Shown here: positions 16,733 through 23,923 of the stretch, piece after piece | Layout of the letters: each line of letters begins with the position of its first letter | Position numbering within the stretch: the stretch's first letter is position 1 | From: Klebsiella pneumoniae | GTDB lineage: Bacteria > Pseudomonadota > Gammaproteobacteria > Ga0077536 | NCBI GenBank assembly: GCA_945876945.1 | Contig: CAMCQE010000031.1 | Coordinates: 1-33,629 of the forward strand | Length of the DNA: 33,629 nt | Reading direction: 5' to 3' | Made by a program: the position numbers and the translations under genes | Notes under the pieces: model-generated | What the model was told of the DNA's origin: nothing | Seen by the model: only the letters and a program-made list of their open reading frames with translations | Database searches by the model: none

Positions 16733-17152
16733 TTAGCCCATCGAGTCCAGCGCCTTCTGGAAGCGATTGGCGTGCGAACGCTCGGCCTTGGCCAGCGTTT
16801 CAAACCAGTCGGCGATTTCGTCGAAGCCTTCTTCACGCGCGGACTTGGCCATGCCGGGGTACATATCGGTGTACTCGTGGGTTTCGCCAGCGATAGAAGC
16901 CTTCAGGTTCAGCGCGGTGGTGCCGATCGGTTCGCCGGTCGCCGGGTCACCCACTTCTTCCAGATATTCCAGATGGCCATGAGCATGGCCGGTTTCACCT
17001 TCAGCGGTGGAACGGAACACGGACGAAATGTCGTTGAAGCCTTCAACGTCGGCCTTCTGCGCGAAATACAGGTAGCGGCGGTTGGCCTGAGACTCGCCGG
17101 CAAAGGCGGCCTTCAGGTTTTCTTCGGTCTTCGTCCCTTTCAAAGATGGCAT
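16733..17152 (-). CDS. Rubrerythrin-type ferritin-like di-iron protein (no rubredoxin domain)
   Basis: A 139-residue four-helix-bundle di-iron protein of the rubrerythrin family, used to reduce hydrogen peroxide in cytoplasm. Di-iron ligand helices read [18 protein letters not shown] (about 18-35), [17 protein letters not shown] (about 49-65), [14 protein letters not shown] (about 85-98) and [11 protein letters not shown] (about 121-131), with EGETGHAH and ERSH supplying Glu/His ligands. No cysteine is present, so the usual C-terminal rubredoxin domain is missing, and electrons must come from another protein, plausibly the adjacent Fe-S protein. AAGGAAAG precedes the ATG at 17152. The longer frame to 17197 lacks a ribosome site. 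Confidence 0.92.
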   Translation of the reverse strand: MPSLKGTKTEENLKAAFAGESQANRRYLYFAQKADVEGFNDISSVFRSTAEGETGHAHGHLEYLEEVGDPATGEPIGTTALNLKASIAGETHEYTDMYPGMAKSAREEGFDEIADWFETLAKAERSHANRFQKALDSMG

Positions 17153-17211
17153 GGTGCTTTCCTTTTGAATTTGGGTGGGTAAGTAGCGTGGGTTCAAGCC
17201 CCAACGCCATG

Positions 17212-17245
17212 TTTAGACTTAGTCTAAAACTGTGGCGAGTCTAAA
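17212..17245. promoter_or_regulatory. 17-bp perfect palindrome plus third half-site, likely operator of the rubrerythrin operon
   Basis: TTTAGACT-T-AGTCTAAA (17212-17228) is a perfect dyad of 8-bp arms about one central base. A third copy of the half-site AGTCTAAA is at 17238-17245, 17 bases after the first copy. It lies 60-93 bases upstream of the rubrerythrin ATG in a divergent gap with xseB. The spacing and symmetry look like binding by a dimeric repressor or redox/iron regulator, but no regulator gene is nearby and the motif is not one I can name. Confidence 0.6.
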
Positions 17246-17353
17246 CGTGCGCCGTTCGCTATTGCAAGCCAGCATAGGCGCCCGATTGACCCTGCGTTGA
17301 TAGCCTCGGTACAGTGCGGCGCCTGCTTATTCACCGCGAGACCCGGCACGACC

Positions 17354-17626
17354 GTGAAAAAACGTAGCGCCCCGCAATTTGAAACCGCACTCGCGGAACT
17401 GGAGCAACTGGTGGTCCGGATGGAACGCGGGGAACTCAGCCTCGAAGAAGCGCTCCAGACCTTTGAGCGCGGCATCGCCTTGACGCGCGAATGCCAGAGC
17501 GCGCTCCGCGATGCCGAGCAAAAAATCCAGTTACTAAGCCGGGCCGACGGCAGCGAAAGCTTAAGCCCGTTCGCCGAAAACCCGGCCCCCGACCAAGATG
17601 AACCAGACGATGACGATGAACTTTGA
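17354..17626 (+). CDS. xseB: Exodeoxyribonuclease VII small subunit
   Basis: A 90-residue XseB, which with the large subunit XseA forms the single-strand nuclease ExoVII. The body QFETALAELEQLVVRMERGELSLEEAL matches the E. coli protein, as does the FERGIALTRECQSALRDAEQKIQLL coiled region. The C-terminus is a short acidic tail. Homology fixes the start at the GTG at 17354 (VKKRSAPQFE aligns to the E. coli MPKKNEAPASFE region); the frame is open farther upstream but without homology. It overlaps the ispA start, forming xseB-ispA, an order common in proteobacteria. Confidence 0.9.
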   Translation: MKKRSAPQFETALAELEQLVVRMERGELSLEEALQTFERGIALTRECQSALRDAEQKIQLLSRADGSESLSPFAENPAPDQDEPDDDDEL

Positions 17627-18506
17627 GCAAACCCTGAAGCAATTCCAGCAACGCGCCGAGGCCGCCCTCGATCGCTTTCTCCCGCCCGCCACGCTAGCCC
17701 CCACCCGACTGCACGAAGCGATGCGCTACGCCACGCTGGGGCCCGGCAAACGGGTGCGTCCCCTGCTGGTCTACGCCACCGGTTTGGCCATTGGCGCCAA
17801 TTTTGATGCGCTCGACGGTAGCGCGGCGGCGGTTGAGTTCATCCATGCTTATTCCCTGATTCATGATGACCTGCCGGCCATGGACGACGACGACCTGCGC
17901 CGGGGCCGCCCCACCTGTCACCGGGCCTTCGACGAAGCGACTGCCATTCTGGCCGGCGATGCTTTGCAGGCGCTGGCGTTTGAAGTGCTCGCGCTCGATC
18001 CGGGTCTCGCCGTGAGTGCCGAACAACGTCTGCGCATGATTACTGTGCTGGCTCAAAGCAGCGGATCGGTGGGGATGGCCGGCGGGCAGGCCATCGATCT
18101 CGAGGCCGTGGGTAAAAAGATTGCGCTGGCCGAACTCGAGAACATGCATCTGCACAAGACGGGTGCGCTCATTCGCGCCAGCGTGAGACTCGGATTTTTG
18201 GCCGGTGGCGGCACCGATACCGCGCTTGCCGAGCGGCTCGACACCTATTCGCGTTGCATCGGTCTCGCCTTTCAGGTCCAGGACGACATTCTGGACGTAG
18301 AAGGTCATACGGAAGTCATCGGCAAGCCGCAGGGCTCGGATCAGGATCGGGACAAACCAACCTATCCCAATCTTCTCGGCATGACAGAAGCCAAGGCAAC
18401 GGCGCAGCGCTTGTGCGATGAAGCCCTGAGCGCTTTGGCGGTATTTGATGAACGTGCGGACACCCTGCGGGATCTCGCGCGGTACATCGTCAAGCGCGAC
18501 CGCTGA
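17598..18506 (+). CDS. ispA: Farnesyl diphosphate synthase (polyprenyl synthetase)
   Basis: A 302-residue short-chain prenyltransferase that condenses IPP with DMAPP and GPP to farnesyl diphosphate. The first Asp-rich motif DDLPAMDDDDLRRGRPTCH has D90, D91 and D96, and the second is DDILD at 229-233 followed by GKPQGSDQDRDKPTYP. The motifs fit the bacterial FPP synthase class. Starts at 17598, 17610 and 17616 are possible. The last aligns best with the E. coli start MDFPQQL, giving 296 residues, while none has a clear ribosome site. It overlaps xseB by 11-29 bases depending on the start. In many betaproteobacteria dxs follows ispA; here it does not. Confidence 0.92.
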   Translation: MNQTMTMNFEQTLKQFQQRAEAALDRFLPPATLAPTRLHEAMRYATLGPGKRVRPLLVYATGLAIGANFDALDGSAAAVEFIHAYSLIHDDLPAMDDDDLRRGRPTCHRAFDEATAILAGDALQALAFEVLALDPGLAVSAEQRLRMITVLAQSSGSVGMAGGQAIDLEAVGKKIALAELENMHLHKTGALIRASVRLGFLAGGGTDTALAERLDTYSRCIGLAFQVQDDILDVEGHTEVIGKPQGSDQDRDKPTYPNLLGMTEAKATAQRLCDEALSALAVFDERADTLRDLARYIVKRDR

Positions 18507-18629
18507 GGACTTTAACCTTGGAGTTTGTCGGGTAGAGCCGCTAAAGGCTTCTGACTACACTGTCATCAACGTCCGGTTCCGGACATGCTGCGGCATCGCA
18601 ATCAGATGTCCGCCTTTTCAGGAGTTCCC

Positions 18630-19451
18630 ATGAACGACATCGCCAGCGATCTCAATCAAATCCAGCAAATTCCGGATGTGCAGGGCAGCGAAGATACTCG
18701 CCAGATTGCCATCGACCGCGTAGGCATCAAGGACATCCGCCATCCCGTGGTGGTGAAAGACCGCGCCGGCCGCGAGCAGCACACGGTGGCCAACTTCAAT
18801 ATGTATGTTGGGCTGCCGCACAACTTCAAAGGCACGCACATGTCGCGCTTTGTGGAAGTGCTGAACGGCCACGATTACGAAATTTCGGTGCCGAACTTCC
18901 GGAGTATGGTCAGTGAAATGGCTCAACTGCTGGAAGCCGAAACGGGCCGCATTGAAATGACCTTCCCCTATTTCGTGCTAAAGGCGGCCCCGGTGAGCGG
19001 CGTGAAAAGCCTGCTCGATTACACCGTGTCCTTCATTGGTGAAGTTGCCCACGGCGTGGAGACCATGTCGGTTAAGGTGGTGGTGCCGGTGACAACGCTC
19101 TGCCCCTGCTCGAAGAAAATCTCGAACTACGGGGCGCATAACCAGCGCTCGCATGTGACCATCGAGGCCAAAGTGAGCGGCTTCGTATGGATCGAAGAAT
19201 TCATCGACATGGTTGAGAGCGTCGCGTCCTGCGAACTCTATGGTTTGCTGAAACGCCCCGACGAGAAATACGTCACCGAGCGCGCCTACGACAATCCGCG
19301 CTTTGTAGAAGACATGGTGCGCGAAACCGCCCTGTTGCTGAACCGCGACGACCGCGTGTTGAGCTACACGGTCGAGTCCGAGAATTTCGAATCGATTCAC
19401 AACCACTCCGCTTACGCGCTGGTCTTCAAAGACAAGTCCAAGTCTGATTAA
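18630..19451 (+). CDS. folE2: GTP cyclohydrolase FolE2 (type IB)
   Basis: A 273-residue enzyme that opens GTP to 7,8-dihydroneopterin triphosphate for folate. It is the FolE2 (DUF198) type, unrelated in sequence to classical FolE and less dependent on zinc. Family motifs are [15 protein letters not shown] (about 30-44), [19 protein letters not shown] (about 56-74), the metal-binding cysteine region [20 protein letters not shown] (C158, C160) and [24 protein letters not shown] precedes the ATG at 18630; the longer frame to 18585 is not needed. In other bacteria FolE2 is often zinc-regulated; I see no Zur box in the 123 bases upstream. Confidence 0.95.
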   Translation: MNDIASDLNQIQQIPDVQGSEDTRQIAIDRVGIKDIRHPVVVKDRAGREQHTVANFNMYVGLPHNFKGTHMSRFVEVLNGHDYEISVPNFRSMVSEMAQLLEAETGRIEMTFPYFVLKAAPVSGVKSLLDYTVSFIGEVAHGVETMSVKVVVPVTTLCPCSKKISNYGAHNQRSHVTIEAKVSGFVWIEEFIDMVESVASCELYGLLKRPDEKYVTERAYDNPRFVEDMVRETALLLNRDDRVLSYTVESENFESIHNHSAYALVFKDKSKSD

Positions 19452-19469
19452 GCGGAAGCGCTACGCCGA

Positions 19470-19491
19470 CGGGCGCTCAATCGAGCGCCCG
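19470..19491. terminator. Hairpin at the convergent folE2/mazG ends
   Basis: CGGGCGCTC (19470-19478) pairs with GAGCGCCCG (19483-19491) over 9 bp with loop AATC. It spans the stop codon of mazG and lies 18 bases after folE2. It may act for both genes, though neither side has a T-run. Confidence 0.45.
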
Positions 19492-20262
19492 CTTGGCGGA
19501 TCTCCAGAGTTCGTCTTGTGCCGCCGGATCGAGTTCGGCGAGCTTCAAACTTTCTACTTCCGCCGCCTGCTCCATATGCCGGAAGCGCGCCTCAAAACGT
19601 GAATTAGCCCGCCTCAGCGCCGTTTCGGGCTCAAGATCCAGATGCCGCGCCAGATTCACGCAGGTAAAGAGCAGGTCCCCCATCTCGGCCTCAATTGCAG
19701 ATGCCGCGCCCTGCGCGATGGCGTCGCGCAATTCCGTCACCTCCTCCTGCAGTTTCTCGAACACCGGGGCGACCTCCGGCCAATCGAAGCCCACTCGCGC
19801 CGCCCGGCTTTGCAACTTCGCCGCCCGCATGAGGGCAGGCAACGCCAAGGGCACATCGTCGAGCACACTCTGCGCCTTGCCGAGCAATCGGCGCTCTTCC
19901 GCTTTCAACTGTTCCCAGCGCTCCTTTTGCGCGGCGGAATCGAGCATCGGGGCATCACCGAAAATATGGGGGTGGCGGCGAGTGAGTTTATCGACGATGC
20001 GCGTGACGATGCTGTCAAAATCGAAACGCCCTTCCTCCTGAGCGATTCGGGCATAGAAGACAATCTGGAACAGGAGGTCGCCCAACTCGTCCGGAAGGCT
20101 CAACCAGTCGCCGCGCTCGATGCATTCCACGACCTCGTGCACCTCCTCCACCGTGTAGCGGGTGAGCGAGGCCATGGTCTGTTCAAGATCCCAGGGGCAG
20201 CCACATTCCGGATCTCGCAGTCGCGCCATGAGCTGTATCAGGGTTTCTAGGGGCGAGGTCAT
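19477..20262 (-). CDS. mazG: Nucleoside triphosphate pyrophosphohydrolase MazG
   Basis: A 261-residue two-domain all-alpha NTP pyrophosphatase that hydrolyses (d)NTPs to monophosphates and PPi. The metal-binding motifs of the first domain are EEVHE (39-43) and DELGD (58-62). The second domain has QEEVTELRDAI and EAEMGDLLF, the same pattern repeated. The start motif ETLIQLMARLRDPECGCPWDLEQT is diagnostic. Length equals the E. coli protein (263). AGGAAAAG precedes the ATG. The stop lies inside a hairpin shared with the folE2 end. Confidence 0.95.
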   Translation of the reverse strand: MTSPLETLIQLMARLRDPECGCPWDLEQTMASLTRYTVEEVHEVVECIERGDWLSLPDELGDLLFQIVFYARIAQEEGRFDFDSIVTRIVDKLTRRHPHIFGDAPMLDSAAQKERWEQLKAEERRLLGKAQSVLDDVPLALPALMRAAKLQSRAARVGFDWPEVAPVFEKLQEEVTELRDAIAQGAASAIEAEMGDLLFTCVNLARHLDLEPETALRRANSRFEARFRHMEQAAEVESLKLAELDPAAQDELWRSAKRALD

Positions 20263-20375
20263 CTTTTCCTGTTACTCCCGGCTGGGCCGCTCCGAGCGGC
20301 CTTGATTAAGCACCCGATTGTGCGAAGAATGCGGAGCAGAAGTCTGACCGCCGTAGAGAAAAGATTCACGCTCCC

Positions 20376-20954
20376 ATGGCCTCGACACCGCTTATTCTCC
20401 GTCTTGATATCTCAGGTGCTCCGGTTCGCTGGATTGCCTGGGAAGATGCGGTCTGTCTTTACAGCCGGGGGATGGTGGCGTGGACCACGGGACATAACGA
20501 ATTTGTCTTCCGTGGCGGCGTCGCGCGGGATACGGGCGAGCGCTCCAGCATCACCGTCCACAGCATCATCGCGATCAAACGCAGCGGTCGCGCGCCCTTA
20601 ATCCAGCGCACCGTCCCACCCTTGAACAATCATGAATTGTTCCGTCGCGATGGCTTCATGTGCATGTACCGCGGCACGCAATACTCTGAATCGGTCCTGA
20701 CACGCGACCACATCGAACCCCTCTCGCGCGGCGGCAAGGACGTTTGGTCAAATGTGGTCGCCGCCTGCCGTAGCTGCAACACCCGCAAGGGGGGGCGGCG
20801 GCCAGAGCAGGCCCGGATGCCATTACTGGCGATCTCGTTTGTGCCAAACTGGGCCGAATTCCTGGCGCTATCCAATCGCCGCATCCTTGCCGACCAAATG
20901 GAATTCCTGCGCGCGCAGTTCAAATCGCGCAACCGCAACCTCAACCTTGTGTAA
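20376..20954 (+). CDS. HNH endonuclease-fold protein with altered zinc-binding cysteine
   Basis: A 192-residue protein. The C-terminal half is an HNH domain: FMCMYRG (C96, R99), LTRDHIEPLSRGGKD (D111-H112), WSNVVAACRSCNTRKGG (N126, C131, C134). In the usual HNH zinc motif the first pair is CxxC; here the second cysteine is Arg (codon CGC at 20670-20672). The N-terminal half (1-80) resembles the beta-rich part of proteobacterial HNH proteins of unknown role. The start at 20376 lacks a strong ribosome site, and the gene is divergent from mazG. It is often a single-copy chromosomal gene rather than part of a restriction system. Confidence 0.82.
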   Translation: MASTPLILRLDISGAPVRWIAWEDAVCLYSRGMVAWTTGHNEFVFRGGVARDTGERSSITVHSIIAIKRSGRAPLIQRTVPPLNNHELFRRDGFMCMYRGTQYSESVLTRDHIEPLSRGGKDVWSNVVAACRSCNTRKGGRRPEQARMPLLAISFVPNWAEFLALSNRRILADQMEFLRAQFKSRNRNLNLV

Positions 20955-20993
20955 TCTCGCGCGCTCGGCTGCCTTGAGTCGCAGGAGAACTTG

Positions 20994-21392
20994 ATGCGTG
21001 CTCGCCGCCCTGCCATGCAATTGCTGTTGGTGCTGACCTTATTTGCCGCGATGCCGGCAACTCATGCGGCTGATGCAGCGGGGAATTACGCCATCTGGGG
21101 ACTCGGGCAAACGTCCTGCAATCAGTTTGTGACAGCCTCCGAACAAAGCGATGTCTCCGGCTACAAGCATTTCGTCGCGGGGTATCTGTCTGCCCTCAAC
21201 CGGGTCAGCACCGGCCTCTACCGCGTGACAGGTGGCCGAACCATGGCGCAAAACCTCGCCGTGCTCGTCGAGTACTGTCATCAACATCGCATGGACAGCT
21301 TCGACCAGGCGCTACAAAGCTTGATTAATCTGGCCGCCAGAGAACAAGGCGACGGCACCTCGTCCTGGGGTCGAGTCCCTCCAGCGAAATGA
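20994..21392 (+). CDS. Small exported protein, probably periplasmic, Rap1a/HdeA-like family
   Basis: A 132-residue protein with a cleavable-looking signal peptide (hydrophobic core LLLVLTLFAAM, then ATHAADAA) and a mature domain with two cysteines (TSCNQF and VEYCHQH) that could form a disulfide. Segments such as GYLSALNRV and MAQNLAVLVEYC fit the small Rap1a/Tai or HdeA-like fold. The role is not known; a periplasmic binding or chaperone function is possible. GGAG precedes the ATG at 20994. Its stop overlaps the Nudix gene start (ATGA), so the two are coupled. Confidence 0.75.
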   Translation: MRARRPAMQLLLVLTLFAAMPATHAADAAGNYAIWGLGQTSCNQFVTASEQSDVSGYKHFVAGYLSALNRVSTGLYRVTGGRTMAQNLAVLVEYCHQHRMDSFDQALQSLINLAAREQGDGTSSWGRVPPAK

Positions 21393-22003
21393 TAGCCACG
21401 CACGACTTACCCTCGTTGACCACTGTGCTGAGCCGCGTCGTTGAACCCATTGGGCCCCATCCGCTAGAGCAACTGGCGCGCACAACCAGCGAGCCGATAC
21501 GCCCGGCGGCGGTACTGGTGCCAATCGTCCTGCGGGATGGCGGCGCCGAACTGCTGCTGACGGTGCGCAACGCAAATTTGAAGAGTCATCCGGGGCAGAT
21601 CAGCTTTCCGGGCGGTCGCGTTGATGCGGGCGACCGTGACGTCGGCCACACGGCGCTGCGCGAGGCCGAAGAGGAACTTGGTATTCGGCCCGAACACGTT
21701 CAACTGCTGGGGAGTCTCACACTATTCGCCACCGGCACGGGCTATGGCGTGGTGCCGGTCGTAGGGCTAATCCCGCCCGACTACCCTTATCAGCCTGCCG
21801 CCGAGGAGGTGGCCGAAGTTTTTCACGTGCCGCTGTCGCATGTGCTCGACCCCCGGAATCATCAGGCCTGCGAGCGGGAATATCAGGGCGAACGACGTCG
21901 CTATTTCGAGATCTGGTTTGGCGATTACCGCATTTGGGGCGCCACCGCGGGCATGATCGTGGGCCTGCATCAGCGCCTGTCGGAAATGGTCACGCAAACT
22001 TAA
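21389..22003 (+). CDS. Nudix hydrolase, CoA pyrophosphatase (NudL-like)
   Basis: A 204-residue Nudix enzyme of the CoA-pyrophosphatase group, which splits CoA and its derivatives to phosphopantetheine and 3',5'-ADP. The family-specific LLTVRNANLKSHPGQISFPGG motif is at about 56-76, directly before the Nudix box GGRVDAGDRDVGHTALREAEEELG (about 75-98) with the REAEEE catalytic core. The first conserved Glu of the box is Asp (DAGD), seen in several members. The start overlaps the preceding gene by 4 bases (ATGA). Confidence 0.88.
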   Translation: MIATHDLPSLTTVLSRVVEPIGPHPLEQLARTTSEPIRPAAVLVPIVLRDGGAELLLTVRNANLKSHPGQISFPGGRVDAGDRDVGHTALREAEEELGIRPEHVQLLGSLTLFATGTGYGVVPVVGLIPPDYPYQPAAEEVAEVFHVPLSHVLDPRNHQACEREYQGERRRYFEIWFGDYRIWGATAGMIVGLHQRLSEMVTQT

Positions 22004-22036
22004 CTAGAAAAGGCTTTCAACTAATTGCACTGCACT

Positions 22037-22065
22037 TTGAATTCGGTCATCATTTGCTTGTTAAT
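22037..22065 (+). promoter_or_regulatory. Possible sigma-70 promoter of the lipoprotein gene
   Basis: TTGAAT (22037-22042) and GTTAAT (22060-22065) are separated by 17 bases upstream of the lipoprotein ATG at 22118, in an AT-rich stretch unlike the surrounding DNA. Each hexamer has four matches to consensus. A TATAAG at 22067-22072 is an alternative -10. Confidence 0.4.
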
Positions 22066-22117
22066 TTATAAGAATTCCTCACTAGGAATGTTCGTTCAAG
22101 TTGATAGGAGAATACCC

Positions 22118-22414
22118 ATGCAAAAATCCGTTTCCTTTGCTGTCCGCGCCGCCGTTATGGCCAGCGTCCTCGGCCTCGTCGCCGGTTGCTCCAATGTGAC
22201 CAAAGAACAGCTCGCCGCTGTTGAAGCCAAGGCCAGCGAAGCCTCTTCCAAGGCTTCTGCTGCTGCCTCCACCGCCGATGCCGCGATGAAGGCTGCTGCC
22301 AAGGCTTCTGAGTCTGCTACCGCTGCTCAGGCTGCCGCTGACGCTGCCCAGGCTTGCTGCAATGACAACAAGTCCCGTCTGGACAGCATGTTCGAAAAGG
22401 CGATGCGCAAGTAA
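22118..22414 (+). CDS. Outer-membrane alanine-zipper lipoprotein (Lpp/OprI-like)
   Basis: A 98-residue lipoprotein. The signal peptide ends at LGLVAGC with the lipidated cysteine at C24. The mature part is a heptad-like alanine zipper rich in Ala, Ser and Lys, then the C-terminal FEKAMRK. Pseudomonas OprI ends LEKASRK. The C-terminal lysine is the residue that L,D-transpeptidases link to peptidoglycan in such proteins. GGAG precedes the ATG at 22118 and a strong terminator follows. The short run CC near the C-terminus (residues about 83-84) is unusual. The gene is convergent with the L,D-transpeptidase next door, a functional partner in other bacteria. Confidence 0.85.
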   Translation: MQKSVSFAVRAAVMASVLGLVAGCSNVTKEQLAAVEAKASEASSKASAAASTADAAMKAAAKASESATAAQAAADAAQACCNDNKSRLDSMFEKAMRK

Positions 22415-22435
22415 GCGTTTCAGCCTCAGAGCAGA

Positions 22436-22466
22436 AAGAACCCCGCTTATGCGGGGTTCTTTTTTT
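22436..22466 (+). terminator. Rho-independent terminator of the lipoprotein gene
   Basis: AAGAACCCCGC (22436-22446) pairs perfectly with GCGGGGTTCTT (22451-22461) around the loop TTAT, followed by a run of seven T (22460-22466). It is a textbook intrinsic terminator and fits an abundant, monocistronic lipoprotein mRNA. It ends before the stop of the L,D-transpeptidase gene on the other strand. Confidence 0.92.
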
Positions 22467-22486
22467 ATGCCTTGCTGAATTCCCGA

Positions 22487-23455
22487 TCAGGGAGTGGCAG
22501 ACAGCGCGGTTCCCGCACCCGCAGGCAAGCGCGGCAAGACTCGACCGACTTCGGTCGGTACACCGGTTTGCTGATAGACAGCGGCCCGCAACACTTTCCA
22601 ATTCAACGCGAGTTCGTATTTTGTCGCGTATGGCAGCAGCAGACCGACCACCTGACTGAACTGTTCCGCCATGATTTTCGGCGCGTCTTCTTCAAGTGGC
22701 GGGTGTATTTCCAGCATCAACCGGTCTTCAAGAAGACCTACCTTGAACGGTTGATTCACCAAGTGAACCTTCGTGCCCACCGGCACGGTCTTGAACACGG
22801 TGGCAATATCCTCCGGATACATCCGCATACAGCCGTGGGTGACTCGCATGCCAATGCCAAACGGCTTGTCCGTGCCATGAATGAGGTAGCCGGAGAAACC
22901 CAGCTTAAGCGAGAAGGCGCCGAGCGGATTGCGGGGCCCTGGTGGCACCACCGCCGGCAAGATGTCCCCTTGCGCCGCGTGTTCCTTGCGGATCGACGCA
23001 GGCGGCGTCCATGACGGATCCTTCACTTTGCTTACTACGGTGGTCGCACCGTGGGGGGTCGACCAATCCTGACGGCCGATGCTGATCGGGTAGGTGGCGA
23101 CCTCGCGTGACGCGCCCTTGCCCGCGGCCGGGAAGTAATACATGCGCATCTCGGGGATATTGATGATGACGCCGTCCCGCGGGGCCTTCGGGAGCACGTA
23201 CTGGCTCGGAATCACCACCTCGGTGTCGTCGCCGGTCAACCAGGGGTCAACAGCAGGATTGGCCAGACGCATTTCGTTGTAGCCCTGACTGTATGCCCGG
23301 GCGATATCCGCAACGGTGTCCGTGCGGACAGTGGCGGTAAGCGCAAGCTCGCCAATGACTTCCCCGTTGAGCAGATAGTTTCGAGCCAATGCCTGATGTC
23401 CCGCACCCAGCATTAACATCAGGCAAGCCAGTTGAGCACGTTGCAGACGAGCCAT
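22487..23455 (-). CDS. L,D-transpeptidase (YkuD fold)
   Basis: A 322-residue secreted enzyme that makes L,D peptide cross-links or attaches lipoproteins to peptidoglycan meso-diaminopimelate. A signal peptide (about 1-24, ending GHQALA) is followed by a LysM-like segment with TVADIARAYSQGYNEMRLANP and then the YkuD domain. The catalytic motif has H193 (IHGTDKP) and VTHGCMRM with H207 and C209. The length is close to E. coli ErfK/YbiS/YcfS. GAGGA lies directly before the ATG, which follows the DUF423 stop with no gap. Convergent neighbour is an OprI-like lipoprotein, a likely substrate. Confidence 0.92.
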   Translation of the reverse strand: MARLQRAQLACLMLMLGAGHQALARNYLLNGEVIGELALTATVRTDTVADIARAYSQGYNEMRLANPAVDPWLTGDDTEVVIPSQYVLPKAPRDGVIINIPEMRMYYFPAAGKGASREVATYPISIGRQDWSTPHGATTVVSKVKDPSWTPPASIRKEHAAQGDILPAVVPPGPRNPLGAFSLKLGFSGYLIHGTDKPFGIGMRVTHGCMRMYPEDIATVFKTVPVGTKVHLVNQPFKVGLLEDRLMLEIHPPLEEDAPKIMAEQFSQVVGLLLPYATKYELALNWKVLRAAVYQQTGVPTEVGRVLPRLPAGAGTALSATP

Positions 23456-23875
23456 TTAATCCTCTTCCTTCTCGGTTGGGCGCGCGGTGTGAAAGCCCGC
23501 GTCGCGAACAGATTGGGGACAGACCGCGAGGGCTGCGACCAACCATCCCCCCATCAAACTCAGACCGCCCATGGGGATAATCGGCAACGGCTTATCGAAG
23601 CCGGCGCCGACGTAAACAAAAATGCCGCCGCTGAACAGCAGCATGCCGAGGACCATCAGGCCCCTCGCCAGACACCACAGGCGCGGACGCGCCACCCGGA
23701 CCAAGCCTCCGAGACACACCATCACGCCGTGGACGAGGAGATAAAGCACGGCCGTGTCGTAGGTATGCACCCGCGCGGAACCCGGTTCGAGGTGCAACAC
23801 ATGAGCGCCAACCGCCCCCGCAAGCACTGCAATTCCGGCCGCGAGCGCGCCGAACACGGTCATCATGTTTTGCAT
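23456..23875 (-). CDS. DUF423 inner-membrane protein (YgdD-like)
   Basis: A 139-residue protein with four predicted membrane segments (FGALAAGIAVLAGAVGAHV, VLYLLVHGVMVCLGGLV, LMVLGMLLFSGGIFVYV and GGLSLMGGWLVAALAV). The GAVGAH motif and the SGGIFVY motif are typical for DUF423. Function is unknown. Several starts are possible (23884, 23875, 23866, 23863); the ATG at 23875 was chosen because a TATAAT hexamer at 23883-23888 lies just upstream on this strand and none has a clear ribosome site. The stop abuts the L,D-transpeptidase start, so both are co-transcribed. Confidence 0.82.
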   Translation of the reverse strand: MQNMMTVFGALAAGIAVLAGAVGAHVLHLEPGSARVHTYDTAVLYLLVHGVMVCLGGLVRVARPRLWCLARGLMVLGMLLFSGGIFVYVGAGFDKPLPIIPMGGLSLMGGWLVAALAVCPQSVRDAGFHTARPTEKEED

Positions 23876-23923
23876 GCGCAGCATTATAGGCGTGAGGCTT
23901 GCCACATCACCACGCGCAAGGTT

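Noticed and set aside
23883-23888. TATAAT hexamer upstream of DUF423 as a strong promoter
   Set aside because: The -10 match is perfect but no acceptable -35 lies 16-18 bases away, so it may be chance.
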